A stretch of 64,000 nt of DNA from Actinomycetes bacterium (GTDB lineage: Bacteria > Actinomycetota > Acidimicrobiia > Acidimicrobiales > Palsa-688), in contig JAJYMB010000144.1 in the NCBI GenBank assembly GCA_021787365.1, forward strand, positions 124,001 through 188,000. Reading direction: 5' to 3'. Positions 30,401 through 39,044 of the stretch are shown in pieces (position 1 is the first letter of the stretch; each line of letters starts with the position of its first letter). The notes below the pieces were generated by a model. That model saw nothing but the letters and a program-made list of their open reading frames with translations, was not told where the DNA came from and searched no databases. Made by a program: the position numbers and the translations under genes.

Positions 30401-31049
30401 GAAAGTACGGGTCGCCCGCCCGAGGGCCCACGAGCGGCGCCAGCTCGGGCGCGTCCAGGTCGAGGCCGGTGCCGGAGAGCATCAGGTGGAGACCGGCCGA
30501 GTCCCGCCCGCGCACTTCCAACCGGTCGAGCGAACGGAAAGCGACGTGCACGGCCCACAGCACGGCCAGGGCTCGCGTGCCGGGGGGCGAACCCGCGCCG
30601 CCGAGGCCGAGGCTCGCCGACAGTCCGGCCACACTCTTCGCCGCCTCCAGGCGGTCGTGGCCGAGGGCCCAGAGGACGTCGCGGAGCTGGACCAGGCCGG
30701 CGTTCAGGTCTTCGAGCTGTTCGGTGGTGAGGGAGGCGTCGCCGGCGTCGAGCGCCGCCTCGAAGCCCGAAACGAGCGACCCGGCCTCGGCGACGCGCCG
30801 CTCCAGCGAGCGCGCGGCTGCCGGGCTCGAGAGCAGGCACGACAACCCCGGCACGCCCCGGAGCCGAGCGTCGAGGCCGGCAAGGGTGCCGGCGGCCCCG
30901 AGGACCAGCTCCAACTGGTGCGCGTAAGTGTCGCCGGCCGCGAGACGACAAAGCTGTTCCATAGCCGAGGCGAGCGAACGCTCGACCCCGTCGGGAGCGG
31001 GGGGCTCTCGCGCGGGCTGGCGGGCCAGGACCGCGACGATGCCGCACAT
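27471..31049 (-). CDS. oversized GlmS-like glutamine amidotransferase/SIS-domain protein (1192 aa)
   Basis: N-terminal MCGIVAVLARQ, RDSAGLHLML, GHTRWASVGLISEANAHP; SIS motifs VSQSGTTTDTNRTVDLVRARGAHVVSIVNRRHSDLAQKSDG and SVASTKAFYSQVAAGHLLAAAL; plus long extra N- and C-terminal regions. Confidence 0.88.
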   Translation of the reverse strand: MCGIVAVLARQPAREPPAPDGVERSLASAMEQLCRLAAGDTYAHQLELVLGAAGTLAGLDARLRGVPGLSCLLSSPAAARSLERRVAEAGSLVSGFEAALDAGDASLTTEQLEDLNAGLVQLRDVLWALGHDRLEAAKSVAGLSASLGLGGAGSPPGTRALAVLWAVHVAFRSLDRLEVRGRDSAGLHLMLSGTGLDLDAPELAPLVGPRAGDPYFRSMALRRAGGCLSLVYKAAAEVGELGDNVAALRRALGGDPLLARVLASPAVEATVLGHTRWASVGLISEANAHPLDSGEPGGASGPGSAYVVGALNGDIDNYAALLAAERLSVPAAVTTDAKLVPALVSRYLMEGWPPAEAFRQAVGRFEGSVGVVANASAVPDELLLALRGSGQGLYVGLAEGAFVVASEPYGLVEEAGSYVRMDGEGGGQLVVCRRAHAGEVAGLSRTGFDGREQPVADAEVEAAEITTRDVDRRGYRHFLLKEISEAASSVRKTLRGKLVHEGKGGLVARLGDDVVPPRLREKLAAGLVQEVFVVGQGTAAVAGQAVAGAISKALPGVPVRALPASELSGWGPSGGGLADDMSGTLVVAVSQSGTTTDTNRTVDLVRARGAHVVSIVNRRHSDLAQKSDGVLYTSDGRDVEMSVASTKAFYSQVAAGHLLAAALGQASRQGGAGRHEVLAQLRDLPLLMEEVLALRPDLARVAASLAPARRSWAVVGSGPDRVAAAEVRIKLSELCYKAIALDTIEDKKHIDLSAEPMIFVCAPSISGPNATDVAKEVAIFRAHKAAPLVVVSEGEEGLFGSGVDVVAVPKCHPELAFVLSAMVGHLFGYEAALAIDSQAAPLREARALVQEAFAAGPGAVAPEVLGPALQGAVRACLEGLRSGAYDGSLNASTAARLTSLLRYATGSLPVEGYEAEMGKVGAPAAVAEDLLGALGAAIDELTRPVDAIKHQAKTVTVGISRSEEQLFRSELVAEALAAGAPVSSLGYRALRGLAALAPAVEEVLGFTRYQIEMPSAEMPSAEMPGAEVPGAEVPNAEVPGAEVPSTEVPGAWGHAGPLAGATIAVVDRGGVALGIPSRTDADKTLRGTKHRVAEKREVTVFRGLHDGRTGIMVPEAKAGQVSGLTLLHARFAEHLSPEVARAVLQAYQGRYQALVDAVTEARPSFDDTVLGRVPVIELLTEPVAVLARYWAA
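27901..28017. repeat. 15-nt in-frame minisatellite (about 8 units) in the glmS-like gene encoding (E[MV]P[GSN][AT])n
   Basis: ccgggcacctcggca-type units; protein EMPSAEMPSAEMPGAEVPGAEVPNAEVPGAEVPSTEVPGA. Confidence 0.93.
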
Positions 31050-31058
31050 AGCCCCCGC

Positions 31059-32507
31059 CTAATGAGCGGGTTCGCCGAGCGAGGTGCGGAGGGCGTCGAC
31101 CAGGCGGTCCACGGCCGCCCTGGCCTCGTCCTCGGTCGGAGCCTCGACCATGACCCGCACCAGCGGCTCGGTGCCGCTCGGGCGCAACACCACCCGGCCA
31201 CGCTCGCCCAGCACTTGCTCGGTCCGGCGCACCTCTTCCCAAACCTCTCGGGCACCTGCCAAGGCGTGGCGGTCGGCGACGGCGACACTGCGCAAGACCT
31301 GAGGCAGGCGCGGCATGGAAGCCGCCGCGAGCGGCGCCAGGGGCTCGCCCCGCCGAGCGACGAGGTCGGCCAGCAGCAACCCCGACATCACGCCGTCACC
31401 CGTCGTGGCGAGCGAACGGAACACGATGTGGCCCGACTGCTCCCCCCCGAGCGCCCACCCGTTGGCGTCCAGCGCCTCCAGCACGTAGCGGTCGCCGACT
31501 GCGACCGTGTGGACCTTCACGCCGGCGCTGGCCATGGCCTGGTGGAAGCCCAGGTTGGTCATCACCGTCACGACCACGGTGCGCCCGGGCAGCAACCCTC
31601 GTTCCCCGAGATCGGTCGCGAACAGGGCCAGCAGGCGGTCGCCGTCCACCACGTTGCCGGTCGCGTCCACCGCTATGACCCGGTCAGCGTCGCCGTCGAA
31701 GGCCAGGCCCAGGTCCGCGCCGTGGCTGACCACGGCCTTCGCCAAGGCCCGGGGGTCGGTGGAGCCGCAGTGGTCGTTGATGTTGGTGCCGTCGGGTTGG
31801 GCGCCGAGGACGGCGACCACTTCGGCGCCCGCCGCAGCGAAGATCTCCGGAGCGCTCCTCCACGCGGCCCCGTTGGCGCAGTCCAGCGCCACCCTGAGCC
31901 CCTCGAGCGTGCGGCCGCCGAGACAGGCGACCACCGAACGCTCGTAGCGCGCCAGCGCGCCGGGGTCGTCGGCGATGGCCCCAACCGCCTCACCGGTGGG
32001 GAGCGGCCTCGCCCGCTTGCCAGCGCCGGCGACGATCGCCTTGAGCTCTCGTTCCAAGACGTCCTCCACCTCGTCGGGCAGCTTGGCGCCCCCGGCCGAG
32101 AAGAACTTGACGCCGTTGTCCCAGTACGGGTTGTGCGAAGCCGAGATGACCGCGGCGGGCACACCCCGCTCGGCTGCCAGGTAGGCGACCGCCGGGGTCG
32201 GCATCACCCCCACGTCGATGACGTCGGCACCCTCGGCTGCCAGGCCTGCGGCCAGCGCAGCTTGGAGCAGCGGGCCCGAACGCCGGGTGTCCCGGCCGAG
32301 GATGAAAAGGGGCTTCCCACCGCTCGGGGTGGGGCCACCGGCTGTCGCACCCGCCTCGGCCGCCGGGTCGGCGGTCGGGCCCGGGTTGCCTGCCGGGCTG
32401 GGCTGGCCGAGCACCCCGGCGGCCGCCCGCCCAAGGGCCAAGACGACCTCTGGGGCGAGCTCCTCGTTGGCGAGCCCCCTCACGCCGTCGGTACCGAAAC
32501 GGAGCAA
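31059..32507 (-). CDS. glmM: phosphoglucosamine mutase
   Basis: LRFGTDGVRGLANEELAPEVVLALGRA...AVISASHNPYWDNGVKFFSAGG...LGLAFDGDADRVIAVD...RPSGTEPLVRVMVEA. Confidence 0.96.
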   Translation of the reverse strand: MLRFGTDGVRGLANEELAPEVVLALGRAAAGVLGQPSPAGNPGPTADPAAEAGATAGGPTPSGGKPLFILGRDTRRSGPLLQAALAAGLAAEGADVIDVGVMPTPAVAYLAAERGVPAAVISASHNPYWDNGVKFFSAGGAKLPDEVEDVLERELKAIVAGAGKRARPLPTGEAVGAIADDPGALARYERSVVACLGGRTLEGLRVALDCANGAAWRSAPEIFAAAGAEVVAVLGAQPDGTNINDHCGSTDPRALAKAVVSHGADLGLAFDGDADRVIAVDATGNVVDGDRLLALFATDLGERGLLPGRTVVVTVMTNLGFHQAMASAGVKVHTVAVGDRYVLEALDANGWALGGEQSGHIVFRSLATTGDGVMSGLLLADLVARRGEPLAPLAAASMPRLPQVLRSVAVADRHALAGAREVWEEVRRTEQVLGERGRVVLRPSGTEPLVRVMVEAPTEDEARAAVDRLVDALRTSLGEPAH

Positions 32508-32520
32508 GGCGGCCTTACTC

Positions 32521-32913
32521 CTACCGCTTGGAGTACTGAGGCGCCTTGCGTGCCTTCTTCAAGCCGTACTTCTTTTGCTCCTTCTCGCGTGGGTCGCGAG
32601 TAAGGAAGCCGGCCCGCTTCAAGACAGCGCGTACCTCGGGGTCGAGCACCGCCAGCGCCCGTGCTATGCCCAGGCGGAGCGCCCCGGCCTGGCCGGACAC
32701 ACCTCCCCCGTCGAGGGTTGCGTCTATGTCGTAACCGGTGGTCTTGTCGGCGGCACGCAGGGGCTCGGTCAGCACCGTACGGTGGGTGGCGGAGGGGAAG
32801 TAGTCCTCGACCGCTCGGCCGTTGACGACGATGGCGCCGTTGCCCGGGCGGATGCGCACCCGCGCGACTGCAGCCTTTCGCCGGCCGGTGGACTGGACCA
32901 GGGGTCTCGGCAC
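32521..32913 (-). CDS. rpsI: 30S ribosomal protein S9
   Basis: [32 protein letters not shown]...[14 protein letters not shown]. Confidence 0.97.
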   Translation of the reverse strand: MPRPLVQSTGRRKAAVARVRIRPGNGAIVVNGRAVEDYFPSATHRTVLTEPLRAADKTTGYDIDATLDGGGVSGQAGALRLGIARALAVLDPEVRAVLKRAGFLTRDPREKEQKKYGLKKARKAPQYSKR

Positions 32914-32990
32914 CTAGTGCTCTCCTATCGGGTCAGGCCTGTCATGGTCAGGCTGTCGGGTGACGGGCATGTCGGCAGCTGCGGCCTTGG

Positions 32991-33020
32991 CGCTAGTCGA
33001 GCTACCGCTAGTCAAGCTAC
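32991..33020. repeat. tandem 15-nt duplication of the rplM 3' end (CGCTAGTCRAGCTAC x2)
   Basis: Copies 32991-33005 and 33006-33020; the second contains the rplM stop codon TGA, the first has CGA. Confidence 0.88.
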
Positions 33021-33464
33021 CCGGTGCGCCGAGTGGTCGAGCTCCCAGGGCTTTGGTTGCTGCGCCGCATGCTTGTGCTCGGGCCCCGCGTAGACCTTGA
33101 GCTTCCGGAGCATCTGACGCCCGAGGGGGCCCTTTGGCAACATGCCCCGTACGGCTATGCGCACTACCTCTTCAGGCCGCTGCTGCAGCAGTTGACCGTA
33201 GGTGCGGGTCTTCAACCCTCCGGGGTACCCCGAGTAACGCTGGTAAAGCTTGCTCTCCGTCTTGCCGGAAGTGAGCACGATGTCGGCCGCGTTGACCACG
33301 ACCACGTAGTCGCCGCAGTCGAGGTAGGGGGCATAGGTCGGCTTGTGCTTGCCGCGGAGAAGGCGCGCCACCTCAGTTGCCAGCCTGCCGAGCACGGCGC
33401 CCTTGGCGTCGACCACGTGCCAGGCGTGCTCGACCTCGGCCGCTTTGGGGGAGTAGGTACGCAC
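33012..33464 (-). CDS. rplM: 50S ribosomal protein L13
   Basis: GTG start: MRTYSPKAAEVEHAWHVVDAKGAVLGRLATEVARLLRGKHKPTYAPYLDCGDYVVVVNAADIVLTSGK. Confidence 0.96.
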   Translation of the reverse strand: MRTYSPKAAEVEHAWHVVDAKGAVLGRLATEVARLLRGKHKPTYAPYLDCGDYVVVVNAADIVLTSGKTESKLYQRYSGYPGGLKTRTYGQLLQQRPEEVVRIAVRGMLPKGPLGRQMLRKLKVYAGPEHKHAAQQPKPWELDHSAHRVA

Positions 33465-33552
33465 GGGGCTCAAAGTATAGCCGCTGGTTCGGCCGAGGGA
33501 GGGGGCGGGGCGGTTTGTTCGCCCAGCCGAAGGTCGCTTAGTGTAGGTCCCG

Positions 33553-34284
33553 GTGCACGAACTGTTTGCCACGGTCATACGCTGGGGCTCCCCCAACGGG
33601 ATCACCAAGCAGGACAGCAATGTCTACCGGCTGTGGGACATCACGTACTACATCGCCATCCCCCTCGGGGCCATCGTCATCGGCCTCATCATCTGGTGTG
33701 CGGTGCGCTACCGGGAGCGCCCGGGCTACGAGCGCATCCCCCGCCAGTTCCAGTACCACATACCCCTGGAGATCCTTTATACGGCGGTCCCCCTGGCGCT
33801 GGTCATCTTCCTCTTCGTGTACGTGTACCAGGCAGAGGACAGGGTGGACAACGTGGCGCCCAACCCCGCCTTGGTGGTGCGGGTCGACGCCTTCCAGTGG
33901 GGGTGGCGCTTCACCTACCCAAACGGCTACGAAGTGCTGGGCAGTGTCGCCACGGAGCCCAACATCAACTCGACCGACCTGCCGGTGCTGACACTGCCGG
34001 CCGGCGAGACCGTGCAGATCAACCTGTTCTCCGACGACGTCAACCACTCGTTCTACGTGCCGGCCTTCCTCTTCAAGCGTGACGCCATACAGGGGATCAA
34101 CAACAGCTTCGACGTCAACATCCTGCCGAGCGCGGCCGGGCGCCGTTACATCGGGGAGTGCACGCAGTTTTGCGGTGTTTACCACCCGTTCATGCGCTTT
34201 TGGTTACAGGTCATGCCGAAGGACAAGTTCGGCACATGGCTCGCCCACCACCACGGGAGCCAGATCGTGACAGCGAAGGGTTAG
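33553..34284 (+). CDS. ctaC: cytochrome c oxidase subunit II
   Basis: [15 protein letters not shown]...[26 protein letters not shown]...[23 protein letters not shown] (CuA site). Confidence 0.95.
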   Translation: MHELFATVIRWGSPNGITKQDSNVYRLWDITYYIAIPLGAIVIGLIIWCAVRYRERPGYERIPRQFQYHIPLEILYTAVPLALVIFLFVYVYQAEDRVDNVAPNPALVVRVDAFQWGWRFTYPNGYEVLGSVATEPNINSTDLPVLTLPAGETVQINLFSDDVNHSFYVPAFLFKRDAIQGINNSFDVNILPSAAGRRYIGECTQFCGVYHPFMRFWLQVMPKDKFGTWLAHHHGSQIVTAKG

Positions 34285-34291
34285 CAAAACC

Positions 34292-36187
34292 ATGACTCTC
34301 GTCCAAGAGCGTCCCCAGCGCTTCGAGCAGCCCGAACGGCGCCTCACCGAGTTCGTCCCCGGCCCCAAGTACAAGGGCCTGCTCGCGTACCTGACGAGCA
34401 CGGACCACAAGCAGATCGGGATGAACTACATGGTGACGAGCTTCATCATGTTCCTGATCGCCGGGGTCATGGCGGTGCTCATGCGTGTCCAGCTAGCGGT
34501 GCCCAACAACAACTTCGTGTCGCTCGACACCTTCGCCCAGCTGTTCACCATGCACGGGACGATCATGCTGTTCTTGTTCCTCGGGCCCTTCGCCTTCGGG
34601 ACGGCCAACTACCTGGTCCCGCTCCACATCGGCGCGCCGGACATGGCCTTCCCCCGCTTCAACGCCTTCTCCTATTGGCTCTTCCTCGGCGGCTGCATCG
34701 TGCTCATGTCGAGCTTCCTCACCTCCTCGGGCGCCGCCGACTGGGGCTGGTTCGCCTACGCCCCCTTGACCGAGACCATCCACTCGCCCGGCCCCGGCTT
34801 CGACCTGTGGATCGTGGGCGTGGCCCTGGCCGCCTTCTCCAGCATGTTCACCGGCATCAACTTGATCGCCACGGTCTTCTGCCTGCGCGCGCCCGGCATG
34901 ACGATGTTCCGGATGCCGGTCTTCGTCTGGAACCAGCTGATAACGGCCTTCCTCGTCCTGCTCGCCTTCCCCGTGCTCACCTCGGCCCTGGTGCTGCTCT
35001 GGTGCGACCGCCACATGGGCACCCACTTCTACGACCCCACCCACGGCGGCCAGCCGATCCTCTGGCAAAACCTCTTCTGGTTCTTCGGCCACCCCGAGGT
35101 CTACATCCTCGCCCTACCGTTTTTCGGGATGGTGACCGAGGTCATCGCGGTCTTCTCCAGAAAGCCGGTGTTCGGCTACAAGGGCCTCGTCTTCGCCACC
35201 TTGTCGATCGGCGCCCTGTCGATGGGGGTATGGGCGCACCACATGTACACGACCGGGGCCGTGCTGCTCCCCTTCTTCGCCATCATGACGCTCCTGATCT
35301 CGGTGCCGACGGGCGTCAAGTTCTTCAACTGGATCGGCACCATGTTCCGGGGCTCGGTGCGCCTCGAGACGCCCATGCTCTTTGCCATCGGGTTCCTCGT
35401 CAACTTCTTGGTCGGCGGCTTCACCGGCGTCATGCTCGCCGAGCCGCCGCTCGACTTCCAGCTGCACGACACTTACTTCGTCGTGGCGCACTTCCACTAC
35501 GTGCTCTTCGGCGGGTCCGTCTTCGCCATGTTCGCTGGCATTTACTACTGGTTCCCCAAGTTCACCGGCAAGAAGCTCGACGACATACTCGGCAAGGTCA
35601 GCTTCGTGCTCATGTTCATCGGGTTCAACCTCACCTTCTTCCCCCAGCACGACCTCGGCCTTCGCGGCATGCAGCGGCGGATCGCGGTCTACCCGGCCAA
35701 CGCGGGCTGGAGCTTCCTCAACATGCTCTCCTCGATCGGGGCCTTCATCCTCGCCTTTTCGATAATCCCCTTCTTGATAAACGTCTGGGTCACGCTGCGC
35801 AACGGCAAGAAGGTCGGCCCCAACCCCTGGGACGGGATGACCCTCGAGTGGGCGACGTCCTCGCCCCCGCCCGAGCACAACTTCGAGTTCCTGCCCCCCA
35901 TACGCTCCGAGCGGCCGGTATGGGACTTGAACCACCCCGAGCACCCGACCCTCCCCCACGGCCGGCACGCGAAGGAGCTCCAACGCGCCCATGCCCTGGC
36001 CGGCGTCGGCGTCCCTGACGGCTTCGGCGGAGGCGGCAACGGCTTCGGGGACGGCGGCGGGGGGAACGGCTTCGGCAACGGTGGCGCCAGTGAGGGCAAC
36101 GGCTTCGGGGACGGTGGCGCCGGCGGTGCCGGCGGTGCTCCACCCGGTGGTAGTGGCCAGGGCGGCGCCGGCAGAGGAGGCGCCTGA
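34292..36187 (+). CDS. ctaD: cytochrome c oxidase subunit I with Gly/Asn-rich C-terminal tail
   Basis: [14 protein letters not shown]...[26 protein letters not shown]...[23 protein letters not shown]...[17 protein letters not shown]. Confidence 0.97.
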   Translation: MTLVQERPQRFEQPERRLTEFVPGPKYKGLLAYLTSTDHKQIGMNYMVTSFIMFLIAGVMAVLMRVQLAVPNNNFVSLDTFAQLFTMHGTIMLFLFLGPFAFGTANYLVPLHIGAPDMAFPRFNAFSYWLFLGGCIVLMSSFLTSSGAADWGWFAYAPLTETIHSPGPGFDLWIVGVALAAFSSMFTGINLIATVFCLRAPGMTMFRMPVFVWNQLITAFLVLLAFPVLTSALVLLWCDRHMGTHFYDPTHGGQPILWQNLFWFFGHPEVYILALPFFGMVTEVIAVFSRKPVFGYKGLVFATLSIGALSMGVWAHHMYTTGAVLLPFFAIMTLLISVPTGVKFFNWIGTMFRGSVRLETPMLFAIGFLVNFLVGGFTGVMLAEPPLDFQLHDTYFVVAHFHYVLFGGSVFAMFAGIYYWFPKFTGKKLDDILGKVSFVLMFIGFNLTFFPQHDLGLRGMQRRIAVYPANAGWSFLNMLSSIGAFILAFSIIPFLINVWVTLRNGKKVGPNPWDGMTLEWATSSPPPEHNFEFLPPIRSERPVWDLNHPEHPTLPHGRHAKELQRAHALAGVGVPDGFGGGGNGFGDGGGGNGFGNGGASEGNGFGDGGAGGAGGAPPGGSGQGGAGRGGA

Positions 36188-36189
36188 GC

Positions 36190-36582
36190 GTGGGCAAGAA
36201 GGAGTGGCACCTGAGCCTCGGCGCTGCGGCTTTCCTCGGCGCGACCGGCGTCGTCTACTGGGTGTGGAGCGGGGAGTGGTCCGGGACCGTGATGCTCGGT
36301 TTCGGAGGGCTCGCCTACGGCCTGCTCTTTTTGTTCATCATGGTGCAGTGGCTCCGGCGGCACATGGCCCCCCGCGTGGAGGACCGCCTCGACGCCAACC
36401 CCGAGGACGGCGAGGGCGAGATCGGTTACTTCCCGGGCAACAGCATCTGGCCGGTGGCGATGGGGGTCGGCGCGGTCGGGACGGCCGTGGGCGCTGCGTT
36501 CGGGAAATGGTTTTGGGCCATCGGCCTCATCCTCCTGATCGGCGCCCTGATCGGCTTCGCCCACGAAGCCGAGTCCCACTAG
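36190..36582 (+). CDS. ctaF: actinobacterial cytochrome c oxidase subunit IV-like
   Basis: GTG start immediately after ctaD; GYFPGNSIWPVAMGVGAVGTAVGAAFGKWFWAIGLILLIGALIGFAHEAESH. Confidence 0.82.
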   Translation: MGKKEWHLSLGAAAFLGATGVVYWVWSGEWSGTVMLGFGGLAYGLLFLFIMVQWLRRHMAPRVEDRLDANPEDGEGEIGYFPGNSIWPVAMGVGAVGTAVGAAFGKWFWAIGLILLIGALIGFAHEAESH

Positions 36583-36613
36583 CGGCCACCCGCCAGCCGG
36601 CCGCTACGCGCCG

Positions 36614-37987
36614 CTACTCCGCGGCGTCGGCGATCGCTTCGGCCAGCGAGGGGTGCACCAAGCAGCTCTCGACCAGGTCGGCCACCTCGAGGCCGGCGGT
36701 GACCGCAAGGGCGATCACCGAGATCAGCTCGGAGGCCTGGTTCCCGACCACACAGCCCCCGAGCACCACCCCCGTAGCGGGGTCGGAGATGATCTTCACG
36801 AACCCACGGGGGTCGTCGTTTATGAGCGCCTTGGCCGTAGCGGCGAAGGGCACCTTGGTGACCCTGATCTTGCGGCCGCTCGCGAAGGCCTCGGCCTCGG
36901 CCAAGCCCACGTCGGCGATCTCGGGCTCGGTGAAAATCGCCGAAGCCGCCTTGTCGTAGTCGATGTGGCGGTGCTCCCGGGTGTGCAGGCCCATGATGTG
37001 CTCGGCCACCTTGCGGCCCTGCATGGACGCCACCGATGAGAGGGGCAGCTTGCCCGAGACGTCGCCGGCCGCGTAGATGTGGGGCACGTTGGTCTGGCAG
37101 TGGTGGTTGATCGGCACGTAGCCCCACTTGTCGACCTCTACTCCGGCGCGCTCCAAGCCCAGGTGGTCCGAGTTGGGCACAGATCCGACCGCCAGGAGCA
37201 CGTGGGAGGCCGAGACGCAACGCCCGTCGTCGCAGTGGACCGTGACCCCGGCGTCGTCGCGCTCGATGCGAGCGGCGCGAGCCCCCTTGTACAGCGCCAC
37301 ACCCCGGCGCAACAGCTCGTCCTCGAGGGCCGCGGCGACTTCGGCGTCCTTGTGGGGCAGCACGTGCTGGCGGCTCACGATCAGGCTCACCTTGGAGCCA
37401 AGCGAGCTGAACATGTGCACGAACTCCACCCCCGTCACCCCCGAGCCCACCACGACCAGGTGCTCGGGCAGCTCAGGGGGCGGGTAGGCCTGGCGCGTCG
37501 TCAGCACGCGCTCACCATCGGGACTGGCCCAGTCGGGGACCCGCGGCCGGCTGCCGGTCGACACCAAGGCGGCGTCGAAGTCCAGCTCCTCGGCGGCGCC
37601 GCCCGGGGACTCGACCACCGCCGAGTGGGGGCCGGTGAAGCGGGCTTCCCCGGCGAGCGTACGCACTCCTTGCGAGCCGAGCAGCTCTTCGACCGAGCGC
37701 CCGAGCCGGGCCGTCACCTCGATGATGCGCTGGCGGAGCGCGTCGTAGTCGACCTGGCGCGGCGCGGCCCCGGTGGCGAAACCGAGGCCGCTCATGCGCC
37801 GGGAAAACGAAAGGGCGCCGGCCGTAGCGACCATCGCCTTGGAAGGGATGCAGTCCCAGAGGTGCGCGGCGCCGCCCACGACCTCCCTCTCCACCAAGGC
37901 GACATGAGCACCCAAGCTCGCCGCCCGGCTGGCCGCTTGGTTGCCGGCGGGACCGCCGCCGATCACTACGACCCTGGTCGCGGGCAC
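36614..37987 (-). CDS. Lpd-like flavoprotein disulfide reductase family protein (possible NAD(P)H-quinone reductase/transhydrogenase)
   Basis: PATRVVVIGGGPAGNQAASRAASLG; GGAAHLWDCIPSK; HLVVVGSGVTGVEFVHMFSSLGSKVSLI; VHPSLAEAI. GTG start inferred at 37987. Confidence 0.9.
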   Translation of the reverse strand: MPATRVVVIGGGPAGNQAASRAASLGAHVALVEREVVGGAAHLWDCIPSKAMVATAGALSFSRRMSGLGFATGAAPRQVDYDALRQRIIEVTARLGRSVEELLGSQGVRTLAGEARFTGPHSAVVESPGGAAEELDFDAALVSTGSRPRVPDWASPDGERVLTTRQAYPPPELPEHLVVVGSGVTGVEFVHMFSSLGSKVSLIVSRQHVLPHKDAEVAAALEDELLRRGVALYKGARAARIERDDAGVTVHCDDGRCVSASHVLLAVGSVPNSDHLGLERAGVEVDKWGYVPINHHCQTNVPHIYAAGDVSGKLPLSSVASMQGRKVAEHIMGLHTREHRHIDYDKAASAIFTEPEIADVGLAEAEAFASGRKIRVTKVPFAATAKALINDDPRGFVKIISDPATGVVLGGCVVGNQASELISVIALAVTAGLEVADLVESCLVHPSLAEAIADAAE

Positions 37988-37994
37988 GACGAGC

Positions 37995-38972
37995 TCAGCC
38001 TGCGGCCGGGGGTGCGGGCTGGGCGCCCGCGGGCCGGCCCTGCGCTGCACCAGTGCCTTCGTCGGGCTCCGGTGCCTCCGAGCCAGCTGGCGCTCCGGCC
38101 GGGCCGGCGACATCTGCCGGACCGGGCGCGTGGTTGGCTACTTCGCCCCGGCCGGTGCCCGCTCCTTTCTGCTCGGCGACGCCGGTCCCGAGTGCTGGCT
38201 GGGCGGGGATCCCGAGCTCTCCTGCAGCCGCTTCGCCGCCCGCCGGCAAACCCATTTGGCTGCGCATCTGGTCAAGGCGTTGGCGAGCCTCGGAGTAGAC
38301 GCCGGCTTGCTCGATCTCCAGCATGCGCGCCTCGACCGTCTGGCCCGCCACCTCCGCCATCCCGAGCGCCTTCGCGTACTGGGTCTCTATCTTGGCCCGG
38401 ACGTCGTCGAGGGTGGGCACGTCCTGGTCGACGGTCTGGCCCAGGTTGGCCATGGCCGCGTTGAGCTGCTCCTGCATCCGGGCCTGGTCCAGCTGGGAGA
38501 GCAGCTTTTGGCGCTCGGCCAGTTTCTGCTGCAGGGCCGCCGCGTTTTGCTGGACGGCCGCCTTGGCCTGCTGGGCGGCCTGGGTGGCCTGCAGGTGCAT
38601 CGTCTTTAGGTCCTCGACGCTCTTCTCGGTGGCTATCAGGCGGTTGGCGAAGGCTTCGGCGGTCTGGTTGTACTCCGTCGCCTTGGCCACGTCCCCCCGC
38701 CTGGCCGCGTCGTTGGCCATGGCCAGCGCCTGGCGGGTCGAGTTGTTGATCTTTTCCAGATCCTGCATGGCGCGGTTGAGGCGCAGCTCGGTCTGCTTCT
38801 GGTTGGCGACCACGTTGGCCGCCTGCTCGACGAGGCGGCGGTGCTGGTCCTGGGCCTCGGCCATCGCCTGCTCCAGCTGGACGGCAGGGTCAGCGGTCTC
38901 CTCCCAACGACCGGAGAGCTTGGCCGTCAGGTACTTCCACCTGCGGCGGAGAACTTTCCACATACCGTGCAT
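37995..38972 (-). CDS. pspA: PspA/IM30 family protein
   Basis: DPAVQLEQAMAEAQDQHRRLVEQAANVVANQKQTELRLNRAMQDLEKINNSTRQAL...KLAERQKLLSQLDQARMQEQLNAAM. Confidence 0.85.
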   Translation of the reverse strand: MHGMWKVLRRRWKYLTAKLSGRWEETADPAVQLEQAMAEAQDQHRRLVEQAANVVANQKQTELRLNRAMQDLEKINNSTRQALAMANDAARRGDVAKATEYNQTAEAFANRLIATEKSVEDLKTMHLQATQAAQQAKAAVQQNAAALQQKLAERQKLLSQLDQARMQEQLNAAMANLGQTVDQDVPTLDDVRAKIETQYAKALGMAEVAGQTVEARMLEIEQAGVYSEARQRLDQMRSQMGLPAGGEAAAGELGIPAQPALGTGVAEQKGAGTGRGEVANHAPGPADVAGPAGAPAGSEAPEPDEGTGAAQGRPAGAQPAPPAAG

Positions 38973-39044
38973 GCTACTGCTGCCCCCGGGGAGGTCCGCC
39001 CCGGCCGCACAGGGCGGCCCGACCTTGGGCTTCGCCCTGGCCTC

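Noticed and set aside
29970-32603. 877-aa plus-strand ORF
   Set aside because: Antisense to glmS-like and glmM; His/Arg/Gly/Val-rich shadow translation.
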